From Lentzea jiangxiensis (lineage in GTDB: Bacteria > Actinomycetota > Actinomycetes > Mycobacteriales > Pseudonocardiaceae): DNA of 64,000 nt. Positions 44,137 through 53,420 of the stretch are shown one piece after another. Under the pieces are notes generated by a model that was given only the letters and a program-made list of their open reading frames with translations, ran no database searches and was not told the DNA's origin. The position numbers and the translations under genes are program-made. The stretch's first letter is position 1, and every line of letters begins with the position of its first letter. The stretch is from the NCBI RefSeq assembly GCF_900104175.1, contig NZ_FNIX01000015.1:115941-179940 (forward strand), given 5' to 3'.

Positions 44137-45393
44137 TCACATACCTCCGCTGGTCGGTGATTCCGGATGGCGCAGCACGAGCGCCGAGTTCCCGCCGTAC
44201 ACACCGCGGGACAGCACCAGGACGGTGCGCAGGTCGACCGGACGGGCGACGCCGGTGACCAGGTCGAGGTCGAACCTGCAGTCGCGCACGCCCGGTGTGG
44301 GCGGCACGAGACCGTGTTCGAGGGCCAGCACCGCGGCGGCGACGTCGAGCACGGCGGCGGCTGCGTAGCAGCGCCCGTACCCGGCCTTGGGCGCGGTCAC
44401 CGGCACGCGGCTCGCGCGCTCGCCCAGCAGCAGGCGCAACGCCTCGGCTTCGGCGGCGTCGGCATGCGGGTCGGCCATCGCGTCGAGGAACACCGCGTCC
44501 ACGTCGTCGGGGGTCAGACCCGCTTCGGCCAGCGCGGCCGTGGCGGCCCGCAGCAGTCCCTGCGCCGACCGGTCGAACCGCCGCCGGCCGGTGTAGGTCG
44601 CGCCGTGCCCCGCCACCACCGCTTTCACGCTGGCGCCCCGGCGGTGCGCGGCGCCGGCGTCCTCCACGACGAGCATGGCCCCGCCCTCGGCGGGCGCGAA
44701 CCCGCCGGCCCGCTCGGTGAACGGCTGGTAGGCCGTGGCCGGGTCGCTGGACGTGCTGAGCAGCTCCAGCCCGAGCTGGCAGCACAGCGCGTACGGGCAG
44801 AACGGGGCTTCCGCGCCGCCGACGAGCATGGCCCGCGCGCCTCGTCGCAGCTCACTGCCCGCGGCGGCGAGGGCGTCCAGGCCGCCCGCCTCGTCGGCGA
44901 CCACCACCCCGGACGGGCCGCGCAGGCCGTGGCCGATGGAGATCTGGCCGGAGCACGCGGCGTAGAACCAGGCGATCGACTGGTAGGGGCCCACGTGCTC
45001 GGGTCCGTGCCGCCACAGCTGTTCGATCTCCCGCTGGCCGAACTCCACGCCGCCGCTGTAGCTGGCCGTCATCACGCCGAACTCGAAGGGCTCCACCGCC
45101 GCCGGGTGCAGCACGGCGTCGCGCAGCGCCAGGTCGGCGGCGGCGAGGGCGAAGTGCGTGAACCGGTCGGTCTGCACGGTGATCCGCGGTTCGACCCACC
45201 CGGCCGGTTCGAACCCGGCCACCTCGCCCGCCACGGTGACGGGGTAGGGGTTGGGCTCGAACCGCCCGATCGGCGCGAGTGCCAGGTGCCCGTCGCGCAC
45301 GGCGGGCCAGAACTCGCCGACCCCGAGACCGCTCGGGGCGATCACCCCGAGACCGGTCACGACAGGCGCGGAACCGGTGGCCGCGGGGCTCAC
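44137..45393 (-). CDS. Ketosynthase beta / chain length factor
   Basis: 418 aa, GTG at 45393 overlapping the KS-alpha stop (GTGA). It has the thiolase-like fold (PVVTGLGVIAPSG, GVMTASYSGGVEFG) but the active-site Cys is replaced by Gln (AACSGQISIGHG), the hallmark of chain length factors that decarboxylate malonyl-ACP and set the number of extensions. The open frame upstream of 45393 is KS-alpha shadow. Confidence 0.94.
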   Translation of the reverse strand: MSPAATGSAPVVTGLGVIAPSGLGVGEFWPAVRDGHLALAPIGRFEPNPYPVTVAGEVAGFEPAGWVEPRITVQTDRFTHFALAAADLALRDAVLHPAAVEPFEFGVMTASYSGGVEFGQREIEQLWRHGPEHVGPYQSIAWFYAACSGQISIGHGLRGPSGVVVADEAGGLDALAAAGSELRRGARAMLVGGAEAPFCPYALCCQLGLELLSTSSDPATAYQPFTERAGGFAPAEGGAMLVVEDAGAAHRRGASVKAVVAGHGATYTGRRRFDRSAQGLLRAATAALAEAGLTPDDVDAVFLDAMADPHADAAEAEALRLLLGERASRVPVTAPKAGYGRCYAAAAVLDVAAAVLALEHGLVPPTPGVRDCRFDLDLVTGVARPVDLRTVLVLSRGVYGGNSALVLRHPESPTSGGM

Positions 45394-46646
45394 GGCCGCC
45401 CCGCTCTCGTCAGCACCACCGCGGACTGGAACCCGCCGAAGCCGCTGCCGACCGACAGCACCACGTCCAGCTGGCATTCCCGCGCGGTGTGCGGCACGTA
45501 GTCCAGGTCGCACTCGGGGTCCGGCGTGTCCAGGTTGGCGGTCGGCGGGACCACGCCGTGGACGAGCGCCAGCGCGCAGGCGGCCAGTTCGACGGAGCCG
45601 ATCGCGCCCAGCGAGTGGCCGATCATCGACTTGATCGAGCTGACCGGCACCTGGTGCGCGCGCTCACCCAGCAGCCGGTGGAACGCGGCGGTCTCGTGCC
45701 GGTCGTTCTGCCGGGTGCCCGAGCCGTGCGCGTTGATGTAGCCGATCTCCGCCGGCGCCACCGCGGCGTGGTCCAGCGCGCGCCGCGCGGCCTCGGCCAT
45801 CTCGACGCCCTCCGTCGTCAGGCCGGTCATGTGGTGGGCGTTGCTGCGGGTGGCGAAGCCCTCGACCTGTGCCAGCACCTCCGCTCCCCGGCGGCGGGCG
45901 TGGCCGAGCTCCTCCAGCACCAGCACGGCCGCGCCCTCACCGAGCACGAACCCGTCCCGGTCGCGGTCGAACGGGCGAGCCGCGTGCGCGGGGTCGTCGT
46001 TGCGCGCCGAGGTCGCGCGGATCGCGTCGAAGCAGGCCACCGTGATCGGCGAGATCGGGGACTCCGAGGCCCCCGCCAGCACCACGTCGGCCCGGCCTTC
46101 CTCGATGAGGCGGGCACCGTGGCCCACCGCGTCCAGCCCTGCCGTGCACCCGCTGGACACCGTCCGCACCGGCCCGCACGCGCCGACCCGGTCGGCGACC
46201 TCCGCGGCCAGCGTGGCGGGGGACAGGGCGCAGTGCAGGAACGGCGAGGCCGCGCCCGCGTCCACCAGCCACCGCTGCCCGCGCTGCGAGGTGGCCACGT
46301 AGTCCTGCTCGAGCAGCGTCGTGCCGCCCACGGCGGAACCCATGGTCACACCCACCCGCCACGGGTCCGTGACGGCCACCTGCGCCTGTCGCCACGCCTC
46401 GTCGGCGGCGACGGCGGCGAACTGGACGTAGCGGTCCATCCGGATGATCTCCGCGCTGGTCAGGCCAGCGTGCACCGGGTCGAAGTCGCACTCGGCGGCG
46501 ATCCTCGACCGGAAGCCCTCCGGGTCGAACAGGGTGATCGGCCGGGTGGCGGTGCGCCCGGACGTGATCAGCTCCCAGAAGCCCTTGGTCCCGATGCCGC
46601 CCGGTGCCACCACCCCCAGGCCGGTGACCGCCACCCGGCGCGTCAT
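45390..46646 (-). CDS. Ketosynthase alpha (type II PKS)
   Basis: 418 aa, ATG overlapping the cupin gene stop. VAVTGLGVVAPGG at the start, active-site Cys167 in VSSGCTAGLDAVGHG, INAHGSGTRQNDRHE and SIKSMIGHSLGAIGSVE with the two catalytic His, and the C-terminal VLSVGSGFGGFQSAVVL. It forms the heterodimer with the chain length factor and builds the polyketide on the ACP. Confidence 0.95.
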   Translation of the reverse strand: MTRRVAVTGLGVVAPGGIGTKGFWELITSGRTATRPITLFDPEGFRSRIAAECDFDPVHAGLTSAEIIRMDRYVQFAAVAADEAWRQAQVAVTDPWRVGVTMGSAVGGTTLLEQDYVATSQRGQRWLVDAGAASPFLHCALSPATLAAEVADRVGACGPVRTVSSGCTAGLDAVGHGARLIEEGRADVVLAGASESPISPITVACFDAIRATSARNDDPAHAARPFDRDRDGFVLGEGAAVLVLEELGHARRRGAEVLAQVEGFATRSNAHHMTGLTTEGVEMAEAARRALDHAAVAPAEIGYINAHGSGTRQNDRHETAAFHRLLGERAHQVPVSSIKSMIGHSLGAIGSVELAACALALVHGVVPPTANLDTPDPECDLDYVPHTARECQLDVVLSVGSGFGGFQSAVVLTRAGRP

Positions 46647-47032
46647 GACGCCTGCTCCGTGTCCACGTGCCCCAGCTCCGGCCGGGGCGCCAACGGGGAC
46701 AGGTGGAACAGCACGCGCGCCGGTGACGTCCCGGTGTTGCGCAGGCGGTGACGCACCCCGATCGGCACCAGGATCGCCTGGTCCGCGCCCACCTCGTGCG
46801 GTACGTCGTCCAGGTCCAGCACCACCGAGCCCTCGACGACGTAGAGGAACTCCTCGGAGTACGGGTGGTAGTGCTCGTTGACCTGGTCGCCCGGCCCGAC
46901 GAGCACGACCCCCATGAACCCGGAGGTGGCGCAGACCGTCGCCGGGCCGAGCAGGACGCGGATGTCGCCACCGCGGCGGGTGTTGGGTGCGACGTCGTCC
47001 GGGCTGATCGCCCGGTGGAGCTGGCCGGTCAT
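46643..47032 (-). CDS. Cupin-domain protein (WhiE-ORFII-like)
   Basis: 129 aa from ATG 47032. Cupin motif 1: GPGDQVNEHYHPYSEEFLYV with the metal-binding His/Glu, and motif 2 VPIGVRHRLRNTG. Single-domain cupins are a constant part of spore-pigment operons, acting as cyclase or isomerase. It overlaps genes on both sides by four bases. Confidence 0.9.
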   Translation of the reverse strand: MTGQLHRAISPDDVAPNTRRGGDIRVLLGPATVCATSGFMGVVLVGPGDQVNEHYHPYSEEFLYVVEGSVVLDLDDVPHEVGADQAILVPIGVRHRLRNTGTSPARVLFHLSPLAPRPELGHVDTEQAS

Positions 47033-47637
47033 GCCATCGCCCCCACCACTCGGTCGGTCACCAGCGACATCGGGCACGCCAGGTCCACCAGCGGCGCGAG
47101 CCTGCCCGCGAGCGGCACGGCAGGCATGCCGTTCGAGGACTCCACCAGGTGCACGACCACGTCCCTTCGCCGGAAAACCGTTGTGCCGCTGTCGGAATCC
47201 GATCCTTCGGCGGCGAGCAGCCGGGCCACCTCGCCGCCCTTGCCCGGCAACGCCCGGTAGAACGCCGCCGCACGGGGCAGGTGGCCGGTGTGGCCGTTGC
47301 GGGAGGCGACCACGCGCATCACCGAGCCGGCCAGGAAACGCCGCCGGCCGTCGTCGTCGGACAGGTCGCGGTCCTGCAAGAGGTGCGGCCGCAACCGCTG
47401 CTCCACGGCCTGGATCTGCGGTTGCGAGGCCAGGTGCCGGATCGCCACCTCCGGCGGGCAGACGATGTCCACGACCCGCACCACCACAGGTCCGGCCATG
47501 AAGACCGACGTGCGGTCCAGCAGCGGGCGCGCGGCCTGCGGCCGGCCGGGCGGGGGCCCGGCGTAGCCGGCCAGGATCTCGGCCACCGCCGCCTCCGACT
47601 CCGGCCGCACCGGGAACGTCAACGCATAGCGGTTCAC
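47029..47637 (-). CDS. SchA/CurD-like protein, proximal copy (WhiE-ORFI-like)
   Basis: 202 aa. GTG at 47637 lies behind GGAGG and overlaps the preceding gene stop (GTGA). Same motif order as the distal copy: NRYALTFPVRPE, SVFMAGPVVVRVVDIVCPP, QIQAVEQRLRPHLL and TTVFRRRDVVVHLVESS. The frame upstream of 47637 is a shadow. This copy is in the normal position for WhiE-type operons. Confidence 0.87.
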   Translation of the reverse strand: MNRYALTFPVRPESEAAVAEILAGYAGPPPGRPQAARPLLDRTSVFMAGPVVVRVVDIVCPPEVAIRHLASQPQIQAVEQRLRPHLLQDRDLSDDDGRRRFLAGSVMRVVASRNGHTGHLPRAAAFYRALPGKGGEVARLLAAEGSDSDSGTTVFRRRDVVVHLVESSNGMPAVPLAGRLAPLVDLACPMSLVTDRVVGAMA

Positions 47638-48005
47638 GACTTCGCCTCCAGCAGTTGTCGATCGGTTTCGGCGCCCGGCGCGGTGCTCAGGCGGACGTGG
47701 TAGCGCGAGGACTCCCGCGCCGTCGTGCACGCGATCAGCGGAGCCGCCAGCCGCCGGTGGTCGGCGCCGCGCTCCCACGCGTGGAAGTGCGCCGCGCTCG
47801 CCCACTCGCTGGTGATCACCCAGTCCTCGGGATCACCCTCCGACTGGCACACCTGGTCACCGAGGTAACCCTCCACTTGCGACACCTGGTACCTGATCCG
47901 GCGGTAGGCGTCGAGGAAGCGGTCCTGCTCCGCGTCCGGCACGCGCAGGCGGAAGATCACCCGCAACCGGCTGCGTCCGGACGTGTGGTCCGCTGTCGAC
48001 GCCAT
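47634..48005 (-). CDS. Antibiotic biosynthesis monooxygenase (ABM) domain protein
   Basis: 123 aa, ATG behind GAGGAGACGAG. The ABM pattern is visible: RVIFRLRVPDAEQDRFLDAYRR at the first strand-helix, GYLGDQVCQSEGDPEDWVITSEW and HAWERGADHRRL. Such small cofactor-free proteins oxidise anthrone-like polyketides to quinones. It is the first gene of the pigment operon, so transcription must start upstream of 48005. Confidence 0.83.
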   Translation of the reverse strand: MASTADHTSGRSRLRVIFRLRVPDAEQDRFLDAYRRIRYQVSQVEGYLGDQVCQSEGDPEDWVITSEWASAAHFHAWERGADHRRLAAPLIACTTARESSRYHVRLSTAPGAETDRQLLEAKS

Positions 48006-48146
48006 CTCGTCTCCTCGGGGTCTGCTTAGGACGAACGGGCAACCTCGTTGTGACCGAGCGTTGATCTACCCGCCCCCTCCAGCAAGTCGGGGTAGGCCAC
48101 CAGGCCGAACATCCACTCGATCGAGAGGACAAACCTCGGATTTCGA

Positions 48147-48437
48147 TCAGGAAGACCGCTCCGGGCGGGAAGCGATCCGGCAGGCGTGCGAAGCCACCGC
48201 GCTGCGCACACCCTCGGCGTGCAACATCCGGCGGCACGTCCTGACGTCGTCTGATTTGCCCGTCTTCGCGACCTTGCACGCCTTGAGCACGTTGGCGGTC
48301 GCCTTGTACCCGTTCTCCATCACGTGGTCGATGCAGATGCCGGGATCAGCCTGGGCGGGCGGCCCCGTGAACGAGAACAAAGCCGCGGCAGTGAGCACCA
48401 TGCCGGTCAGACCGGCCGCACGACGCAAACGCGACAT
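48147..48437 (-). CDS. Small secreted cysteine-containing protein
   Basis: 96 aa, ATG behind GGAGAGGAAG. A Sec signal peptide (GLTGMVLTAAALFSFTG, cleavage after PPAQA) precedes a mature part of about 67 residues with four Cys (ICID, ACKV, TCRR, HACR) that could form two disulfides. No family is recognised, though small disulfide-rich exported proteins are common in aerial actinomycetes. It ends 141 bp before the pigment operon on the same strand. Confidence 0.75.
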   Translation of the reverse strand: MSRLRRAAGLTGMVLTAAALFSFTGPPAQADPGICIDHVMENGYKATANVLKACKVAKTGKSDDVRTCRRMLHAEGVRSAVASHACRIASRPERSS

Positions 48438-48865
48438 CGGGTCTTCCTCTCCTGGACACGCCGAGGCACGGCGCTTCGCCGCGCCACGGCTGGATGTTGG
48501 TCGCCACCGAGTACCTCAGGATGCGTCCGACAAGCCGATCCGGCTGGCCCAACCCACGATCGAGCGCAATGCCGCCCCGTCCGAGGGAGGAAGCCTCTCG
48601 CGGCGTGCGCGGCGGGTAAGCCGCCACCACATTCCGCCGCCCGATCGAGCGCCCACACCACTATTCGGTGAGGTTGCCGCCGACAGCAATTCCTGTCCGT
48701 CGCATTAGGACGGTCGTGTTCGCCGCATGAGCGCACCGCGATGCGCGGCGAGGACTCGTCGAGCACGGGTGGTGCGCGTCGACCTTATGGCCAATTGGTA
48801 TGTACCACTTGCCGTGACCTCGTCGTACGGTCTGCGGGCAATCACCCTGCGTGCAAGGAGCGGAC
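48438..48865. other. Divergent intergenic region
   Basis: 428 bp with no supported gene on either strand; open frames here lack family signals and ribosome-binding sites. It must contain the promoters of the small secreted protein and the S1 protease. AT content rises around 48785-48810 (GGCCAATTGGTATGTACC), which may mark the protease promoter. Confidence 0.5.
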
Positions 48866-50185
48866 ATGAACCGCAAGCTCATCGCCGCCGCCACAGCGGC
48901 GGTCACAGCGGCCGGGCTGACCATCGCCGTGGCGCTGACGACCAGCGCCACCGCTGCCGACACAGCTGACCCCGCCCTGCTGGCCGCGATGGCCCGTGAC
49001 CTCGGCATCTCCTCGGAACAAGCGCGTGAGCGCCTCGGTGCCGAAAAGGCCGCGGGCCAGACCGACGCCGCGCTGAAGTCCCGCCTCGGCCCGGCCTACG
49101 CCGGGTCCTGGCTCGACGGCACCGGCCACACCCTCACCGTCGCGGTCACCGACCCGGCGCTGGCCGGCGCGGTGCGCTCGCACGGCGCCGTCGCCGCCAC
49201 GGCGAGGCACAGCGCGTCCGCACTGGACAACGCGAAGACCAAGCTGGACGCCAAGGCCACCACCGCACCCGGCGCCGTCCCCGGCTGGTACGTCGACGTG
49301 CGCGCCAACAAGATCGTCGTGCTCGCCCGCGCCGGCGGGGAAGCGCAGGCCAGGACGTGGGCGGCCGAGGCGGGTCTGCGCGGTGACGTTGTCGCCGTCG
49401 AGGCCAGCACCGAGAACCCCAAGCCGCTGATCGACGTCATCGGCGGCAACGCCTACGGCGTCCCCGGCGGCGGCCGTTGCTCCATCGGCTTCGCCGTCGA
49501 GGGCGGCTTCGTCACCGCCGGCCACTGCGGAGCCACCGGCGGCCGCACGTCCAACCCCGGCGGCACCATCCAGGGCAGCAGCTTCCCCGGCAACGACTAC
49601 GCCTGGGTCCGCACCGACGCGGGCAACACCCCGCGCGCCCTGGTCAACCGCTACCCCGGCACCGTCCCGGTCGCGGGCTCCCAGGAAGCTCCGGTCGGCT
49701 CCTCGGTCTGCCGCTCCGGCTCCACCACCGGCTGGCGCTGCGGCACCATCCAGCAGAAGAACGCCTCGGTCACCTACCCCGAGGGCACCATCACCGGCCT
49801 GACCCGCACCAACGCCTGCGCCGAGCCCGGCGACTCCGGCGGCTCGTGGCTGACCGGCGACCAGGCCCAGGGCGTCACCTCCGGCGGATCCGGCAACTGC
49901 CAGAGCGGCGGCACCATCTACTTCCAGCCGCTGACGGAGATCCTGCAGGCCTACAACCTGCGCCTGGTGACCTCCGCCGGCCCGACCACGACCACCCAGC
50001 CGACCAGCACGACCACGACCACCACCACGCCTCCGGGCGGTGGCGACTCGTGGGCCCCGTACACCTACTACGGCACCGGCGCCCAGGTCACCTACGGTGG
50101 TGCGTCCTACCGCGTGATCCAGGCACACACGTCCGTTCCCGGATGGGAGCCGCCGAACACTCCTGCCCTCTGGCAGCAGGTCTGA
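48866..50185 (+). CDS. Secreted S1 (streptogrisin/alpha-lytic type) protease with chitin-binding domain
   Basis: 439 aa. ATG at 48866 behind AAGGAGCGGAC. Signal peptide (about 1-30), then a pro-region (LARDLGISSEQARERLGAE, WYVDVRANKIVVLA) that acts as folding chaperone. The mature enzyme begins near DVIGGNAYGV, with the triad in GGFVTAGHCG (His), NDYAWVRTD (Asp) and EPGDSGGSW (Ser), and paired Cys around each. After a poly-Thr/Pro linker comes a carbohydrate-binding module (WAPYTYYGTGAQVTYGG, shortened; GWEPPNTPALWQ) of CBM5/12 type, which would tether it to chitin. Confidence 0.94.
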   Translation: MNRKLIAAATAAVTAAGLTIAVALTTSATAADTADPALLAAMARDLGISSEQARERLGAEKAAGQTDAALKSRLGPAYAGSWLDGTGHTLTVAVTDPALAGAVRSHGAVAATARHSASALDNAKTKLDAKATTAPGAVPGWYVDVRANKIVVLARAGGEAQARTWAAEAGLRGDVVAVEASTENPKPLIDVIGGNAYGVPGGGRCSIGFAVEGGFVTAGHCGATGGRTSNPGGTIQGSSFPGNDYAWVRTDAGNTPRALVNRYPGTVPVAGSQEAPVGSSVCRSGSTTGWRCGTIQQKNASVTYPEGTITGLTRTNACAEPGDSGGSWLTGDQAQGVTSGGSGNCQSGGTIYFQPLTEILQAYNLRLVTSAGPTTTTQPTSTTTTTTTPPGGGDSWAPYTYYGTGAQVTYGGASYRVIQAHTSVPGWEPPNTPALWQQV

Positions 50186-50199
50186 CACCAACACCCTCC

Positions 50200-50233
50200 G
50201 ACCGTCCCGACGGCTGCTGCCGTCGGGACGGTC
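50200..50233 (+). terminator. Stem-loop after the S1 protease
   Basis: Perfect 14-bp inverted repeat (GACCGTCCCGACGG at 50200-50213, complement at 50220-50233) with a CTGCTG loop, 15 bp after the stop codon. Followed by TCT. Confidence 0.9.
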
Positions 50234-50320
50234 TCCATACGAGCGATAGTGCAAACTCGATGCCGCTGATCACACCCAGTCATCTATCTGTGCGGGTAGC
50301 AGCCACGGCCGCAGCCCACG

Positions 50321-50520
50321 GGTCGCCTCGAACAGCGCAAGGTCCGGCGTTGCCTGTCCGCGCTGACAGATCTGCAGCGCGAGTCCGTGTTGCTCGCCTA
50401 CTACCAGGGCTACACCTATCCCGAGATGGCAAGCCTGCCCGGCAGTCCGCTGGGCACGGTGAAGACCCGGATGCGTGACGGCCTGATCAGACTCAGGGAC
50501 TGCTTGGGGTGGCGGTATGA
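50321..50520 (+). pseudogene. sigK: Remnant of SigK-type ECF sigma factor (region 4 only)
   Basis: The + frame reads EQRKVRRCLSALTDLQRESVLLAYYQG, in shortened form YTYPEM..LPGSPLGTVKTRMRDGLIRLRDCLG, which is the C-terminal region 4 of a SigK-like sigma factor. Region 2 and the start are missing; an in-frame TAG lies at 50297 and the S1 protease terminator just before that. At the end, the frame runs past the expected stop: inserting one G in the TTGGGGTGG run near 50505 would give ...CLGVAV and a TGA overlapping the anti-sigma ATG at 50517 (ATGA). So the gene is 5'-deleted and frameshifted. Confidence 0.85.
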
Positions 50521-51258
50521 GCACGTCGTCAGATTTTGCACACGTTGACGGGCGTGTACGCGATGAACGCCTTGTCCGGCTCGGAACGCGAGGAGTTCGA
50601 GGAGCACCTGCCGCAGTGCCCGTCCCGCACTCAGGAAGTCGCCGAACTGCAGGCCACCGCGACCACCCTCGGCGCGGCGGCGGAGCTCGCGCCACCGCCA
50701 CACCTGCGGACGCAGGTGTTGAACGGCGTGACAGCCATGCGTCAGCTGCCGCCGGAGACGCCCGCTCCGGCGGCGACGGTGCTCGTGCTTCCCACGAGGA
50801 ACCGGTGGACCGTCCGGGCGAGCGTGCTCACCGCGGCCGCCAGTGTGCTGGTCGTGGCCGGTGTCCAGGGTGTTCAGGACCGCGGTGAGCTCGACGCGCT
50901 GCGTCAGCCGGCAGCCGGGTACAGCCAGATCTCGGATCTGCTGAGCGCTCCTGATGCGAAGCTCCTGAACGACTCGGGAACCAGCGGTGGCCGCGGAACC
51001 GTCGTGATGTCGCCGAGTCACGGCAAGGCGGCGTTCCTCGCCGACGGGTTGCCATCGTTGCCCGCGGACCGCGCGTATCAGCTGTGGGTGGTCGGGCCTG
51101 ACGGGCCGCGCTCGGCCGGGCTGCTGCGTGACGAGCCGGTGGTCGCCGATCGCCTTGCCGATGCGCGGGCGTTCGCGTTGACCGTCGAACCGAGCGGTGG
51201 CTCGCCCGCTCCGACGACGACTCCGGTCCTCGCGATCTCGATGGTCTCATCCGGACAC
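50517..51258 (+). pseudogene. rskA: Frameshifted RskA-like anti-sigma factor
   Basis: ATG at 50517 starts STSSD, then an extra T in the GATTTTGCA run (50534-50537) throws the frame off. The next frame continues properly with LHTLTGVYAMNALSGSEREEF (a standard anti-sigma-K opening), one TM helix (SVLTAAASVLVVAGVQGV) and the extracellular RskA domain ending LTVEPSGGSPAPTTTPVL. No stop codon occurs before the terminator, so the 3' end is also altered. As read it encodes no functional RskA unless the shift is an assembly error. Confidence 0.85.
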
Positions 51259-51298
51259 GACGCGGCCCCGACGGCCTGGTGGCAGTCGGGGCCGCGTC
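51259..51298. terminator. Bidirectional stem-loop between rskA remnant and thioredoxin gene
   Basis: Perfect 14-bp inverted repeat (GACGCGGCCCCGAC at 51259-51272, complement at 51285-51298) with a 12-nt loop, between convergent units. Confidence 0.88.
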
Positions 51299-51312
51299 CT
51301 CTCTGCTGGTGT

Positions 51313-51651
51313 TCAGAGCCAGGAGGAAAGCGCCTTGAGGATGTCGGCGCGCCTGCGTGGCGCGGTGAGGGTGGCGACAGGGGCACCGCCGGAGAACAGG
51401 ATGAGCGTGGGGATGCTGAGCACTTGGTAACGGACGGCGATCTCGGGGTGGGCGTCGATGTCGACCTTGACGATGGAGATCGCGTCCCGGTGTTCTTCGG
51501 CGATGGCGGTGACGACCGGCTTCAGTGCCTTGCACGGGCCGCACCAAGGCGCCCAGAAGTCGACCAGCACTGGCTTGTCGGCGTCGAGGACGGTGCTGTC
51601 GAAGGAGTTCGTGGTCACGTCGGTGAGTTGCACGGTGTGGTCCCTGATCAT
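51313..51651 (-). CDS. Thioredoxin
   Basis: 112 aa, ATG at 51651 overlapping the dipZ stop (ATGA). Active site VDFWAPWCGPCKALKP, cis-Pro in SIPTLILF, and normal length for a cytosolic thioredoxin. It would supply electrons to the membrane protein encoded upstream, which passes them outside. The 999-codon frame that extends from here to 54312 is a shadow. Confidence 0.94.
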   Translation of the reverse strand: MIRDHTVQLTDVTTNSFDSTVLDADKPVLVDFWAPWCGPCKALKPVVTAIAEEHRDAISIVKVDIDAHPEIAVRYQVLSIPTLILFSGGAPVATLTAPRRRADILKALSSWL

Positions 51652-53381
51652 CCGAAGGTGAAGGAGAAGGCCTGGACGCCAGGACCGACGGTCGCGGTGA
51701 GCGAGCCGCTCTCGATCTGTTGCGTGGCCAGGAGCTGATAGGAGTTGGGTGTGCCGTCGACCTCGATGGTCTTGGTCTTCCCGTCGTTCTCGATGGTGAC
51801 GGTCCCCTTGCCGGACAGGACCATCCGGATTTCTTTGGCTCGGTAGTTGAGCTTGATCTGTCCGGAACCGCCGGTGGGCGTGATGTTCTGGCTCGTGAGC
51901 GTCCACTGGCCGGCGAGCGCGAAGGTGTCGGTGCCCTGGTTGTCCGGGAACTGGAACGACTTCTCGCCGGTGGTGTAGGTCTCGGTGCCGGCGAAGTTCA
52001 CGCGCTTGGTTGAGCCGAGGTAGGTCTCGCGGGTGATGTCGGCGACAACCGGGGTGTCGTCGGTCAGCTCGGTGGCTGCCGGGAGTTGCACGCCAGGCTC
52101 GGCGTCGGTGAGCAGCTGCCGGATCAGCTTTTCGGTGATGTTGTAGTCGCCTTCGCCGAACTTGATGTGCCGGACGGTGCCCTGGGCGTCGACGAGGTAG
52201 TGGGCAGGCCAGTAGCGGTTGCGGTAGTTGGTCCAGGTGCTGAGGTTGTTGTCCAGGGCGACCGGGTAGGTGATGCCGAAGTTCTTCGTCGCGGCCTCGA
52301 CGTTGTCGGGTTCCTTCTCGAAGGCGTACTCGGGGGAGTGGACGCCGATGACCTGGAGGCCGGCGTCCCGGTAGGCCTTGTCCCACGCGGTGATGTGCGG
52401 AATGGAGCGCTGGCAGTTGATGCAGGAGTAGGCCCAGAAATCGATCATGACGACTTTGCCGCGCAACGCCTTCAGGTCGAGTGCCTGGCCGTCGGGCGTG
52501 TTGAGCCACTGCCGGATGTCGGTGATGTCCGGTGCTGTGCCGCAGCTCTCCAGGTCGGGCGCGCCATCGGAGCACTTGCCGAGGTCCTTGTTCTGGCCGT
52601 TGACCAGTCCTCCCAGGTTGAGTGCCTTGCGGACCTGCTCGGAGTTGTTGACCTTGTCCTGCAGGGAGCTGGTGTAGTCCGGGATCACCCGCTGCAGCAG
52701 CTGGGGCAGGTTGAAGACCAGCCCCAGCGCGAGCGCGATCATCACGATGCCCGCGGTGATGCGGATGCCGCGCTGGCGCTTGCGGAAGGCTTGCACGCGT
52801 TCGGCGACCCGGCGGCCGGCGAGGGCGAAGATCAGCAGCGGGATCGCCGCGCCGACGGCGAAGGTGAGGGTGAGGATGACGGTCTCGGTGCCGATCCTGC
52901 CGGTGGAGCCCGCGACGGTGATGGCGGCGAGGACCGGGCCGGCACAGGGGACGTACACCGCGCCCAAGGCCAGGCCGAGGGTGAACCCGCCGCGACTCGC
53001 GTCCGGGTTGCGTTGCGGGATCCACGTGAACGGCTTCTCCAGCAGCTGTTCGAAGCGCGGCACGATCAGTCCGATACCGATCAGCGCGAGAACTACGATG
53101 CCGCCCCAGAGCAAAACGTCCTGTGGCAGGTTCAAAACCGACAGCAGAAGTGACCCGAACAGCGTGACCAGGCTGAAGCTGACGACGAGTCCCGCGATGA
53201 CGAGGAACGGCCGGGTGCGCGAGACCGGTTTGGCCGCCACCGCCACCGCGGCCCCTGCGGGTGTCGTGCGGGCGCTCTGCGTGCCGCCGGAGAAGAAGAT
53301 GACGGGAAGGACGGGAAGGATGCACGGCGAGATGCCGGTGACCAGGCCGCCGATCAGACCGATCAGTGCGAGGGTCAACAT
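51648..53381 (-). CDS. dipZ: DipZ: CcdA membrane domain fused to TlpA-like thioredoxin and C-terminal domain
   Basis: 577 aa. The CcdA part has six TM helices with the redox Cys pair in TGISPCILPVLP and VYVPCAGPVL. Residues about 285-420 are a TlpA/ResA-like thioredoxin domain with DFWAYSCINCQRS, and VIGVHSPEYAFE. The last 140 residues form a beta-rich, carbohydrate-module-like domain found in mycobacterial DipZ. It moves reducing equivalents across the membrane to exported proteins. In Mycobacterium tuberculosis dipZ lies between mpt83 and mpt70 in the SigK regulon. Confidence 0.93.
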   Translation of the reverse strand: MLTLALIGLIGGLVTGISPCILPVLPVIFFSGGTQSARTTPAGAAVAVAAKPVSRTRPFLVIAGLVVSFSLVTLFGSLLLSVLNLPQDVLLWGGIVVLALIGIGLIVPRFEQLLEKPFTWIPQRNPDASRGGFTLGLALGAVYVPCAGPVLAAITVAGSTGRIGTETVILTLTFAVGAAIPLLIFALAGRRVAERVQAFRKRQRGIRITAGIVMIALALGLVFNLPQLLQRVIPDYTSSLQDKVNNSEQVRKALNLGGLVNGQNKDLGKCSDGAPDLESCGTAPDITDIRQWLNTPDGQALDLKALRGKVVMIDFWAYSCINCQRSIPHITAWDKAYRDAGLQVIGVHSPEYAFEKEPDNVEAATKNFGITYPVALDNNLSTWTNYRNRYWPAHYLVDAQGTVRHIKFGEGDYNITEKLIRQLLTDAEPGVQLPAATELTDDTPVVADITRETYLGSTKRVNFAGTETYTTGEKSFQFPDNQGTDTFALAGQWTLTSQNITPTGGSGQIKLNYRAKEIRMVLSGKGTVTIENDGKTKTIEVDGTPNSYQLLATQQIESGSLTATVGPGVQAFSFTFG

Positions 53382-53420
53382 GGGGGCCTACTCGGATTGA
53401 TAGAAGTGCGTGATGCCTGT

